Of a stretch of 64,000 nucleotides of DNA, positions 33,453 to 44,130 are shown piece after piece. The position numbers and the translations under genes are program-made. The stretch is from Suillus spraguei (lineage: Eukaryota; Basidiomycota; Agaricomycetes; Boletales; Suillaceae), in the NCBI GenBank assembly GCA_016800925.1, contig JABCPU010000117.1:1-64000 (forward strand). Direction: 5' to 3'. Position 1 is the first letter of the stretch, and each line of letters opens with the position of its first letter. Under the pieces are notes generated by a model that saw only the letters and a program-made list of their open reading frames with translations, ran no database searches and was not told the DNA's origin.

Positions 33453-34980
33453 CTATTCTTCAGTCAATCAAATTGCACAAGCACTTGATCAACTAACACC
33501 ACTCCAAATGTCTTTCCCCACTGCATACATCACCCCCGTCATCATTGCCAACAATGACTCCGACCCCGACGCAGAAAACTACGGAACCCTTACCACTGAA
33601 ATCGACAACACCTCCTACATTGAAGCTGCCCTTCTATGCGAAGGACACGCTCTCGAGATTGAAAGAATCCTCACTGAAAGAGGTGCCTTCCCCGCCTTAC
33701 TCCTCGTTAACATCATTCGCACTGCTGCCCTCATTGAAACCACTATCAACGAGATCACAGAAATCACATACCGCCAGTGCATTCTACATCTACAAAAATG
33801 CATTCATTCTTACGCTATGCTGTTGCTTCCCAGTTCTTTTAAAAGCAATGTTGAAGAAGCTATTCACATCATGGCCGAACGTCGAGCAGGTGTTGCTCGA
33901 CCTCCCTCTCTGCAAAGAGATATGAACCCACTTCCTATCCCTCCACCCTCTTCTTCGCGCATGTATTCTAGTCTTGATGCCTTTACTGGCTTATATACTG
34001 CTGTCCAAGAGATCAGACAGCTCACCAACGCGGTTGTCGAAACCATCCAACAATCAGTCGCCGAAACCAGAGCAGCCAGAAACTTAGTCGAAGAAGCTAT
34101 TACTGATCTGCAACAAACGCAAGCCGACCTCGCTTCTCCACGAACCCCATCTCCTATCAAACAACCAACCTCACCGCCCCCCGTTATAGTATCCCACGAT
34201 CACCCCGCATGGCTATATGAGCCCTGCACAGAAGAGCAGTGTGAAGCGGCGAAAATGCTAGGAGTTCCTGCCACTGAATTAGTAGCACTTGGTCCTTGAC
34301 TTCGCGACCTTCATATTCATCCCCCCATGTCCATTCTGTCATCATTTGGTCCGATGGATCCTGTCTCGCAAGTCTTAGTAAAATACTTTGGCATAACCTC
34401 CCCCTCATCTTCTGACGAACTTCTTGTGGTCGCTGAACGAGGGACCACTCCTGACCTCCCAACATCAGCATGCACTCTCACCACAGACCAACAGGCACAG
34501 CTCAGACGGGACAACGCCCTTACCTTAAAATGTATGAAACGGAATAAGGGGAAAAAGCGCACCAGATCCACTAGCCCCAAACCCATTATTTCGCCATCGC
34601 CCTTACGCATGTCCACCTCCAATCCTGATGAAAACATGAAATGCCGCATCTGCGGATTACTTGGACATCGTCAAAAGAACTGTGCGGAATACCAGTGTAG
34701 GATTTGCAGATACTGGTCACCTACTCATCTATTCATCTATTGTCCTTGATGAGTCGGGACTCCCCCCTTCACGTCAACCTGGAAAGATGACGGATTCTAC
34801 GACGCACTTCGTTCTTGGGAACAAAAGCTTGACGCTGAACGAATACGAGCCAAGAAAAGAAGGGACTCTAAACGACAAGCCGGTGCTGAAGAAGCCGCAT
34901 ACATGAGGAGTGGATCGTTTGCTGATGAGGACTACGAATATAGCGACAATCTGATTTACTACGCTAATCAGAGCAAGTAA
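33424..34980 (+). pseudogene. Gypsy A extra ORF (ORF3) with CCHC knuckle
   Basis: Starts [16 protein letters not shown] inside the last 29 bases of pol in another frame; a second Met (MSFPTAYITPV) is at 33508. About 518 codons to TAA 34978-34980, with stops at 34297 (LGP*LRD) and near 34747. Order: acidic N-terminal part; ALLCEGHALEIERILTERG; MAERRAGVARPPS; VQEIRQLTNAVVETIQQSVA; Pro/Ser-rich linker; DHPAWLYEPCTEEQCEAAK; GITSPSSSDELL; basic KRNKGKKRTRS; CCHC knuckle CRICGLLGHRQKNC plus CRICRYWSPTHLFIYCP; TWKDDGFYDALRSWEQ. Both elements keep it in the same place, so it is a genuine element gene. Family unknown to me. Expression could use reinitiation or a spliced RNA; nothing shows which. Confidence 0.85.
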
Positions 34981-34995
34981 AGTCGGTGACTTTAC
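34977..34995 (+). promoter_or_regulatory. Hairpin at ORF3 stop of Gypsy A
   Basis: GTAAAGTC-ggt-GACTTTAC, 8-bp perfect stem with a 3-base loop. The ORF3 stop TAA (34978-34980) is in the 5' strand of the stem. Located just before the polypurine tract. Confidence 0.6.
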
Positions 34996-34999
34996 CTAT

Positions 35000-35012
35000 A
35001 AAAAGGGGGTAA
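35000..35012 (+). promoter_or_regulatory. Polypurine tract of Gypsy A
   Basis: AAAAAGGGGGTAA directly before the 3' LTR; primes plus-strand DNA synthesis. Element B has GGGGGTAA in the same position. Confidence 0.85.
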
Positions 35013-35487
35013 TGTTACAGTCATATGTGCCCCTATTCATTTCTCTTTGTTTCCTTTACTTGTATATCGTGTCACATGACTCTGATTCATATGCTCAATG
35101 CATCTGTACTATAGTTGCCTTCCTTGTTTGGATATGCGTTTACATTCTCACGTCTCTCTTGGTCTGTGCGCACATATTGGTCTATTTAAGCATGTTGTAC
35201 TACGCTTGTAATACTTCACTTTAATCTTACTGTGTTTTACCTGGAACATCCTTCGCTTAGGTCTCCAACCTAAGTCGCCTTGAATCGTCTCTAAGTCTAA
35301 GCACTCCTTAGTCTTAGTCTCTATTCTTGTAGAACCTCTTAGACTAGTCTTTGAGGTTGAACCCTTGATCGTACTCAGAACACATTCCTTGTACTTTCAC
35401 CTTGTCCTCTTCTGGACATTGTAGAACTTCCCAGCAGACCGTCAGTGTCTTTTCACTGTCACTGGTGATGCCACCCCAGTCGTAACA
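35013..35487 (+). repeat. 3' LTR of Gypsy A
   Basis: TGTTACAGTCATATG..CAGTCGTAACA. Differs from the 5' LTR at roughly nine positions plus a 1-bp indel (for example GTCATATG for GTCGTATG). Confidence 0.95.
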
Positions 35488-35492
35488 TGCCG

Positions 35493-36390
35493 TTACTCAA
35501 GCTACAGCAAGACTTACCTTACATTCCATGACACCGCTTGCTCACTGCATGCCTCTTAGCTAAATATTTCTATCTCGCTACCATTCTCGCTATGTATTCC
35601 GGTCGTTCATGATACATGTTAAAAAGGACTCTTCACACATTCCAGTACTTTTACTTTTCCCTCTATGGTACACACGGTACTTAGGAATTGTCACCACTAC
35701 TGTCTCTAATGGAATAAAGTCTTTCGCCGAAGTTACTGTCTCTTGAGAATTGTTTTACTGCTGCATGCACCACCGCTCTTTACTGCTTTCCCGTGCTTCA
35801 CCGCTTGCGCTACGCTTTCCCACGCTTCATTGCTATGCTTCACTGCTTGTTTTACCGCCAGTTTCCCACGCCTTACCGCAGTTTTACCGCACTCACTACC
35901 GCAGTTTTACCACTCACACTACCGCTACTTTACCGCTATCTTCCTGCGCTCTACCGCTACTTTACTGCTACTTTCCCACGGAGCGGAGGTCACTGCTAGC
36001 ATCTCGCTACCTCCGACGGCAGTCTTGCACCACTGGTTAGGCATTATTGAACTATATTAACTTAGCATTCCCTTTAGGGTTGAATGCTCTTGCTTTGCAA
36101 GTGAAGCAGACTAGACAGAGCGCAAGACTCGCATACTAGTTTAGGCCATGGTTCATCTACAGCCCAGGCTAGATTGTATCTTTACACTGGTCGCGAGTCT
36201 ATTATACAGCAACTGACACTGTCGGAGGCTTGGTTGTAACAGACTCGGATGGGCCGAACTCTTAGATAGCATCAATGGAGGGAGGAACGACGGTCAATGA
36301 AGCAGCCTGAGATTGGTTGAATTGTGGTAGTACATGTATAGCAACAAGCGACATCAAAAATGACTATTTGACAATGATGTGATCAAAGTT
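35493..36390. repeat. Spacer with degenerate CTTTACCGCTA tandem repeat
   Basis: 35745-35985 is built from variants of TTTACCGC(T/A)ACTTTACCGCT, CTTTCCCACG and CACTACCGCAGTTTTACCGC, about 15-22 bp per unit. All three plus frames are open through it because of composition, not coding. 36000-36390 shows nothing recognised. Confidence 0.6.
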
Positions 36391-36399
36391 TATCTGCTC

Positions 36400-38290
36400 T
36401 TAGCCAGGGCCACATTGTTGGTTGACCAGGTGCAGTGCATTATTCAGCCTATGGGCCTCATTGTCCGTGTTCCGGCGGATAGACCTTAGGAGCTCCAGGT
36501 GATGGGCTGCCTCCCTCTCGAATGCTTCGGATGAAATTTTGGCATGTGTTGGGTATCCAGGAAGTTGATGCCTGAAGAAAATGGTGTACTGTAGACAGGA
36601 TAAGAGCTGGCTTTCAAGTTGCAAATGTCACGCACCATCCTGCATGCACTGGCGATCAGATGCTCTGGGAGCTTCTCGTATTGGGCAGGGAACAGATCTA
36701 ATAGTGAGCGGTGTTGAGACCTGAGTGGCTGCAAAATACGAAGTGTCAGGATTACCAGGATTGACATCCAACGATAATATTTCTGTAGGATACAAATTAA
36801 TATCGCAATCATATGATTTCAAGCGAAATTCATACCCCAGAAGAGCAGGCAAAGCTAAGGTTTGTCACCTTGTCATCCCAAGCTGTCACACCGGTAAGCT
36901 GATTGATATATGGTCCGACTGTCCCGTCATGGTAGTCACCCAAACAATAGCCACCCAGAGCCTTCTTCCATAGATCCTCAGCAAAAGTAAAGCAGTTTTC
37001 CTTTAGGAACTTCATGGATTTGTATCTTTCGTTATGAACCTGTAGGTGTGCATTAGCCATGTCAGTGCAACTCCAATAGGGCCAAAACATATGATATCAA
37101 CAATTTGTTTACACACCATATCTAAGGCGATGGTCTTGTTAGTAACCTGACACTTGATGCCTGTCAAAGGTAATAAAATTAAGATAAATACTACTCTTGT
37201 TTATTCCTACCTTGTTCGACTGAATGGCCAGCATGTTTTGCGACTGTTACCATTTCGACAATGAAATTTATGAAACCTGTGCAGAATGAATTTTGTTGTG
37301 ACCCATTGATAGTTAACCACTGCTTAGCGAGGATACTGGCATCACGGATGCATGCAGAAGCCTTAGGGAAGGTACTTTGGAGGCTCTCATTGGTGTAACT
37401 GATACCTCTTGCGAAGTCATCTGGATCGCACATTACATATTCATATTGCAAGGTTGGCACAGCGCTGCTCGCCAAAGCAATATCAGTAGTTGGTGCTAGA
37501 AGGAAAGTCAACACATCAGGAGGCATTACATTATATTCTGCCTCAGTCCTTACAGGAACTGGAGTGGGTAACTCCATGTTCACTGTGGAAGAGGCTGAAG
37601 GGAGCATGCAATTTCCTGTAGTAGACGTTGGGAATCCAACCCCATACATTGATGTATCTGCAGATGTCCATTCGCCCTTGAATGAACTGATCGCAGACAA
37701 AAAGTCATCATCCAAAAATGTTCCATCAAACCCAGTGTCAATCTGGCTTGGAATGTCACTGTACTGAGAGCCATTGATGGAGGAATGATGATCAATGAGG
37801 GCAAAGTTGTGTGCTGGCTCCACATCTTTCTGTCAAAAAGTCAATAGCTCATCCTCGGTGCAATATACTGCATATGCACTTGAATTACAGGCCTTGTAAT
37901 GAGGTTGTTGTCCATATATACATATATACCCAGAGTTGCTTCCAGCTGTTTGGGATGGTGAATGGCTAGTGAAATGTAAGCGGTGATCAATGAGCCCATC
38001 TGAATTCTCAATAAAGGCACTTACTGTTAGATCTACTTGCTGGCGCATATCCTGTAAACGAATTTAGTGGTACTTGGACAGACTCAGAATATGACCTACT
38101 GTATATACAGACTCGTAAAAATTCTCTGCATCCACAGCCGATGCACTTGCTTCCAAAGGTAAGATGTGAGCCACCTTGAGGAAATGACCTATCCACTTAA
38201 TCAATACCAAGTAAGAGAAAATGACTGGATATCCCAAAGCTGTTGCTCTGAAGATCAGCGGTGTCATATTCAACATCAGCAGAAATGAAA
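36400..38290 (-). CDS. Unrecognised multi-exon gene-like region
   Basis: Several long minus-strand frames with intron-like gaps. 38276-38064 starts MLNMTPLIFRATALGYPVIF and is partly hydrophobic. 37823-37191 is a 210-residue frame with IDTGFDGTFLDDDFLSAISS, then TPVPVRTEAEYNVMPPDVL and IRDASILAKQWLTINGSQQN. 37090-36830 contains YKSMKFLKENCFTFAEDLW and GPYINQLTGVTAWDDKVTN. 36852-36628 begins MPALLGYEFRLKSYDCDINL and is followed by LPAQYEKLPEHLIASACRM. Exon joins were not settled and stops lie between some blocks. No catalytic motif or family recognised; it may be a host gene of a fungal-specific family or a transposon passenger. Confidence 0.4.
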
Positions 38291-39190
38291 GTTTCCAAGC
38301 CGAAGTTGGGCCAGAGAGGCCGCATCTAACAAATAATCGTCAGATCAAGACGGTGAATACAGGCGTGAAATATGCATGTTGATTCAATGTCGACGCAAAT
38401 GAAAACCCTCATTTGCGGGTGAGAGCGAATAATGGTCAGTGAATACTGGATTTGAGAACTACACCCAGTGTGTTGACGAAGGACTACAGCCTTTAGTTCA
38501 TTTGAAACTTGAAGCTTGAAGGCTCTGCAGTGTAACTTGAAGTATCTGTCATCGTTGATGTCAATGTGTGCGAGTTTTGGAATGGTCCATTTGATCCAGA
38601 AGTTACTGTATTGATACTAAAAGAGCAATAGTCAACCAAAATCAATAGAAAATCTCCATTGAACCATGTCCTCCACTATGAAGCCCACTCTTGCTGGCAC
38701 TCTCATCCCTGATTGCCATCAGGCCAACTCACATACTCTCAAGCTTCACTGCAACAAACAAAGAGATAATTTCTTGGATCACTGTGCGGCCTGGCATGGC
38801 AGCGTCCCACAACAACCTCAGGATGCATACTCTGAAACAGTATTGCAAGAGCCATCATCTGTAGGTGGCATCATTAAATATCATGAAATGTGACTAATCA
38901 CCAAACTAGATGGATATTTTCTGTATTCCCCCATTCTGGGAGACCACTCGCGATAGTGATCTCACTGTTCGCCTCATCAGTGCTCAATGCTCGGAGCGTC
39001 GGGCAGAGAGCCAACTTATCCAGAAATGCCTGAAATGTGTAATGATTGAACACGAATTATACCATCATATGGATCAACATGCAGGACGAAGACCGCAGAA
39101 AGCTGACATCAGTGTTGGTGTTTCACATGGTGTGTTGCATGTATCTGGCCTTACAAGTGACACACTCGATGTTGCAGATAGCAATCATTG
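38291..39190. other. Stretch with only weak frames
   Basis: Plus frames 38666-38893 and 38910-39230 are open but show no family signature. The second runs into the Gypsy C fragment, so it is not a natural unit. Confidence 0.35.
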
Positions 39191-39292
39191 GCTACCCAGT
39201 CTTCAACCCCACCCTGAACCAAAGCCCTAACAGACAGCAAGACCGCGCATGTAGGCACCAAGAAAGTACAACTCACCAGACGATTCGTCATC

Positions 39293-40162
39293 ATGACTAC
39301 CACAGCTACCACCAAAGATTTTGAATATAAAATAGGTTTTCCAACTGCTTTTGACGGAGATCATGACAACTCCTTGGAATTCATTCTATCGTGCAACTCT
39401 TACTTCGACATCAATGAAAAGTTCTACACTACCGACAAGCAGAAGATCATTTTCATTACATCCTTCATGACCGAGAAGAATGCCAAATCTTGGAAGGAAC
39501 AATTTCTCGCTCATGCTCAATCTACTGATACTGCCGGACTGAAAGTTGGTTATGGCACGATGAAAGATTTTATGGAAAGTTTCAATGAAGCTTTCCAACC
39601 AGTAGATTCCATTGGGACAGTATTAACAAAGCTCAGGGATCTCAAACAAGGAAGCGGTGACCTCCAAACCTATATCGCTGACTTTGAGGTGCTTGCAGCC
39701 AAGGCCCATATTACCAACAACGCAATGAAGATCCAATTCTTCCAAGATGGTCTTAACTTAGGCATCCTAACCAAATTATTCGCACCAGGCGACATCCCTG
39801 ATGTATTCCGCAATGTTGTATCACAATGCATCACTATCAATAACTCTCACCAACGCCTTCTGGCATTACAAGCATGTCATGCTCCGCAGAAGAAGAAGAA
39901 CTATGGGAACGTGCATTACACACCTAGCTGCGATTCAAACGCGATGGTCATGGACCGAATCTCGGATATGGAAAGATCTGAATGCATGAAAAAGGGTCAA
40001 TGCTTTGGATGCAAGAAGACGGGACACCGTATTGGTAATTCCCCTGATAGGAAGAAGAAGACTCCACTCCATCAAACAGAAGTCAAGGAAGTTCAAGACA
40101 AAGAAGATGAAACAGTGAGACAAATTGTAGAGGATTTTTACCTTGGAGAAACAAAGACTTGA
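39293..40162 (+). CDS. Gypsy C gag, open reading frame
   Basis: 289 codons, MTTTATTKDFEYKIGFPTAF to EDFYLGETKT. Includes KIQFFQDGLNLGILTKLF, a basic linker and a knuckle CFGCKKTGHRIGNS whose final Cys is Ser, so the zinc site is incomplete. This is the only gag in the window without a stop. Capsid role as in A and B. Confidence 0.85.
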   Translation: MTTTATTKDFEYKIGFPTAFDGDHDNSLEFILSCNSYFDINEKFYTTDKQKIIFITSFMTEKNAKSWKEQFLAHAQSTDTAGLKVGYGTMKDFMESFNEAFQPVDSIGTVLTKLRDLKQGSGDLQTYIADFEVLAAKAHITNNAMKIQFFQDGLNLGILTKLFAPGDIPDVFRNVVSQCITINNSHQRLLALQACHAPQKKKNYGNVHYTPSCDSNAMVMDRISDMERSECMKKGQCFGCKKTGHRIGNSPDRKKKTPLHQTEVKEVQDKEDETVRQIVEDFYLGETKT

Positions 40163-40189
40163 TGTATGTTTCTCCCAATGTATTACTAA

Positions 40190-43107
40190 GACTTGTACAT
40201 GCTGTAGGTGAAAGAAAAGAACTTCGCATTGCTTAAAATCCGTCGACACTACCGCTGTTATTGACTCTGGCATGGCAGGAACGTTCATCTCCAAGGAGTT
40301 TGTGAAAGTCCATCAAATCACATGATGAAAACTTGAAAAGCCATTTCAAGTTACTACAGCGGATGGAACTCTTATCAAAGGGGGGCCGATCACGCATTTA
40401 CTGCCTCCTTGTGGTAAAGATTGATGAATGAACTATGTATGGAAAGTTCAATATCACTAAACTTGGACGAAGAATCAAATTCTTCTGGGAATCCCGTGGT
40501 TATGCGCCATGAACCCAAGTATAGATTGGGCCACCAAAACACTCATTCTCCCATGAACAACGAAGTCTGATGAAATTGAACAAGACTTGAATATAGATCG
40601 AAAGAAGAATGGGCTACCACCTGCTTTCCTTTGCCACACCAAGAAATGGCAAAATTCAAAACTTCCGAAACTTGTTGTTGCTCCTTCCATTAACATCCCT
40701 GATCATAATCAACGAAACTTTGCCACGAGTAAAAATACCACAGCACCCCCCATCACCTATTCCTCGTGTAGAAAAATGAAAGAATGAGTCAGAACCAGAG
40801 TCTCGACCAGCTGAGGAACAATGACAAGGAAAGCGGAAACCAGATGACAACCTCGGAGGACGAGCTCATAATATTCTGGAGTTAACCAAGTACTTCATAC
40901 CACCCAAGTCATTTACCCCTTCCATCAAAGAAATTCCTGATCAGGATGAACCCATGATGCCCATGATACCTACCGAAGACGATGAACAATTCAACATGAT
41001 GCAGGATGTTTGGCATGCACCAGAAGTACGCAAAATTTCTTCTTATGAACTTGGAGATGGGGAGTTCCTTGTGGAGTATGACACCGATGGAATTAGCATG
41101 AGAATCATCAAAGAAGCATCCATGGATACACCCCTCACATGTGATGGAACTTCCCGACTTGAACAACTCCCTAACTATTCCACAATTTCCCTTCCTCCCC
41201 CAAAATACAGTAATAAAGCCCAAGAATTCGCCACGGATGAGAAGGAAAAGAAAAAAAAATCCTTCGAAGAATTAGTCCCGGAATACTTGCACGACTTTGC
41301 GGACGTCTTTGCTAAAGATGGTCTGAACAAACTACCCCCCGAACGCCCTGGCATCAATCATTGTATTGATACCAAACCCGGTTTTATCCCTTGTACGTCT
41401 AAGGTTTATCCGTTGTCAGAAAAAGAACGCGCTGCCATTAAAAAATTTATCGACGAAAATGTTGCGAAAGGTTTTATCTCAGAATCGAAATCACCTCAAG
41501 CCAGTGGCTTCTTCTTTGTAGGAAAGAAGAGTGGAGAATTGCGTCCCTGTCAAGATTATCGCTACATCAATGATTGGACAGTCAAGAACACTTACCCACT
41601 TCCACTTCCCATTTCTCTTGTCGCACGCCTTCACAACGCACAATTCTTTATGAAAATGGTTATTCGGTCCAGTTACAACAATATTCGCATCCATCCCGAA
41701 GATCCCTGGAATTCACTACGGAATTTGGCCTCTTTGAACCAAACATCATGTTCTTCGGCCTTTGCAATTCCCCGGCAACTTTCCAAGTATATATGAATCA
41801 TACCTTCCAGCAAGAAATCAATGAAGGATGGATGGATATTTACATGGATGATATCCTGATTTTCTCCACGACAATGGCAGAACACCGTGAATGGACCAGA
41901 CGAGTTTTGATGAAAATACAAAACAAACACTTATTCCTGAAACCGGAAAAATGTACCTTCGATGCAGAAGAAGTGGAATACCTCGGAATGATAATCCGTC
42001 CCAGACAAGTTGCTATGGACACCGCAAAAATCAAGGGAATTGCCGAATGGCCAATTCCGAAATCAGTAAGAGATGTTCAGTCATTCCTTGGCTTCTGCAA
42101 CTTCTACTGCACATTCATTTCCCACTACTCTGATATTGCACAACCCCTTATCGATCTAACAAAGAAGGATACTCCCTTCCTTTGGACAACTCAATGTCAG
42201 GATACCTTCCAAGATCTAAAAGAACATTTTGTCAAACAACCAGTACTTCGCAATCCTGATCCATCCAGGCAATTTGCAGTCGCAACCGATGCTTCTCTTG
42301 TAGCAACTGGAGGTGTCCTATTGCAAACTCACGAAAACGGCATTTATCACCCATGCACCTACTTGTCCCAGTTGTTAAACCCAGCGGAGCGCAACTACCA
42401 AATTTTCAATTGGGAGTTACTTGCAGTTATCCACGCATTAAACGAATGGCATTACTATCTTGAAGGGAGCACCCATACTGTCCTTATCTTCACTGATCAC
42501 AAAAACCTTCTGTACTTCTGTACCACACAGAAGTTAGCTCGATGACAAGCTCACTGGCAATTGACACTGTCACTCTTTGACATTGAACTACATCATGTTG
42601 CAGGCACTAAACTAGCTGCTCCAGATGCTCATTGCCCAGATCATGATGATGGTTCTTGTGATAATGAAGACACTGTGCTTCTTCCTGATTCCCTGTTCGT
42701 CCGGCTTATCGATAACGATCTACTTGATGTATTGGCTACTTCTGACCCCTTGGACGACCCTGTATTCAAAACAGCTTTGGATGCACTAGACAGTGTTTGT
42801 CTTCCTCCCATGAAGTCGGCTTTGTCCGATTGGAAGATCGATCATGACATACTCTATTCCAAGAACTGCGCTTACATTCCTCCCATTCATCATGCCACTA
42901 TCCTTGCTCACTATCATGATCATATCACTGCTGGTCATCCTGGCCGTTTCAAGACTGAAGAACTTGTTAAACGGGAAGCCTGGTGGCCCTCTATGGGTGC
43001 CTATATCTGTAAATACATTGAGGGTTGCGCCCTTTGTCAGCAAATAAAGTCAGATACCCATCTGGTCTGACCTCTCCTTGTCCCCATTCCTTCCTCCACT
43101 CACATAT
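40190..43107 (+). pseudogene. Gypsy C pol, truncated and mutated
   Basis: Protease VIDSGMAGTFIS near 40258, then TGATGA where A has codons for RR (40324). RT: CQDYRYINDW at 41550; FFMKMVIRSSYNN near 41647, where the motif-A Asp is Val; a small deletion near 41705 changes frame; YMDDILIF intact at 41841. RNase H ATDASLVATGG at 42286 and TDHKNLLYF. TGA at 42544 replaces an Arg codon (LAR*QAHW). LHHVAGTKLAAPDA and the HHCC finger ([24 protein letters not shown]) follow. The integrase core and chromodomain are lost. Confidence 0.9.
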
Positions 43108-43139
43108 TACAGTGAACTATCTCCGTATTATACGAGTGA

Positions 43140-43605
43140 GCGGACGTGCATAATATCCCGTATGATACGGGCCAGCGGACCATGGGCCCATGGTAGAAAT
43201 ATCCTCGTTCATGACGGATGGGCCGGGAGGAATATTATTCCCGATGACGGCAGGTGGGCCCATGCAAGGAATATGTAGAGTAGATGAGTGGGCTGATGTA
43301 CATGAATATCCGGTAGACGGATGGGCCGAGGTAGTTAGATATTATGTAGATGGGTGTACCAAGGTAGATGTGTATCAGGTAGACAGGTATGTGAAGGGTA
43401 CTTGTTATCACATACATGGGTGGGCCCAGACACATATTAGACGGTTGGGCCGAGAGTGTTATATAAAATATTGTATTAGACGGGTGGGCCGAGGGTGTTG
43501 TACAGTATATTATATCAGACAGGTGGGCCGAGGGTGGTATAAAATATAGACGGGTGGGCCCATGTGTATGATAATTGTAGACATGGCGGAGCTGAGGTAG
43601 TTGCA
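43140..43605 (+). repeat. TAGACGGGTGGGCCGAGG tandem block, left
   Basis: Degenerate units of about 35-55 bp centred on (A/T)GACGGGTGGGCC(G/C)A(G/T)G. The same unit occurs inverted at 49905-50460. Confidence 0.8.
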
Positions 43606-43619
43606 TATCATCTGACTGG

Positions 43620-44130
43620 ACATTCAGACCTCTGCAGCTAGCTTGCTAACCCTATGCATATCCTAGCACACCCTGAGCACAGCTCACCCACCACTATGTC
43701 TGGACTTTCCCTCCTCTGACATCTCAGACTTCCGATCCTCATCAATGTCCTAAATACTTCCCCTTGGATCCATGGAGCTTCACTTCTCTGGTCCTCCACT
43801 CCTACACTCCTCCACTCCTCCCTTTCCAGACCTCCTATCTCCGGACCTCCTATCTCCGGACCTCCGGTCCTGTCCTACCCCACCCTTGACATCTTGTGGA
43901 TCATCTTTCCCCCTGGAGCTTCCCTCCTATCTTGCCCTGGACTTTGTCTGGCAGTCCGTCCTCCATTCCATTCTACTTGGGACTTAACCCAGTAGTCTTA
44001 CCTGTATTTCCTGTCCTCCGGAAATAGTTCCTGCGTGGTTCCCACGATCCTCCAGTAGTCCATCGGTGCACTATTGAGCAGTCTAGCCCTAGAGTTCCTC
44101 TGGAGTTCCCCTCTGGACTTCACTGGAACT
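43620..44130. repeat. Pyrimidine-rich and LTR-like segment
   Basis: Contains CTCCTATCTCCGGACCTCC twice near 43835-43865. At 44060-44125 it matches, inverted, 46670-46735 (CTAGAGTTCCTCTGGAGTTC versus GAACCTTGGAGGAACTC reversed). GCAGCTAGC(C/T)TGC(C/T)AACCCTA occurs here (43637) and at 47035 and 47398. Confidence 0.5.

Larger units (their letters stand above)
19507..35487 (+). mobile_element. Gypsy LTR retrotransposon A with two nested insertions
   Basis: LTRs at 19507-19980 and 35013-35487 (TG..CA, about 2% diverged by eye) are flanked by TGCCG at 19502-19506 and 35488-35492. Internal order: self-priming site, gag, protease, RT, RNase H, integrase, chromodomain, extra ORF, polypurine tract. 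Chromodomain-type Gypsy (chromovirus, Metaviridae-like). A solo LTR (23476-24245) interrupts pol after RNase H and Gypsy B (25703-33327) splits the chromodomain. Without the two insertions it would be about 7.6 kb. Gag and pol carry stops and frameshifts and the RT active site is mutated, so the copy is dead. Confidence 0.95.
39191..43107 (+). mobile_element. Gypsy fragment C, both LTRs missing
   Basis: Begins CTACCCAGTCTTC, which matches element A internally (about 20008), and runs through gag and pol to just after the integrase HHCC finger, where homology stops at VPIPSSTHI and the TIR of the next element begins at 43110. No LTR, primer site or ORF3. Same family as A and B but more diverged. 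Confidence 0.9.

Noticed and set aside
33424..34980. ORF3 as an envelope gene
   Set aside because: No signal peptide, membrane anchor or cleavage site; it has a CCHC knuckle instead.
35743..36060. Three overlapping plus-strand ORFs near 35.75-36.06 kb
   Set aside because: All frames are open because of the short tandem repeat; no coding signature.
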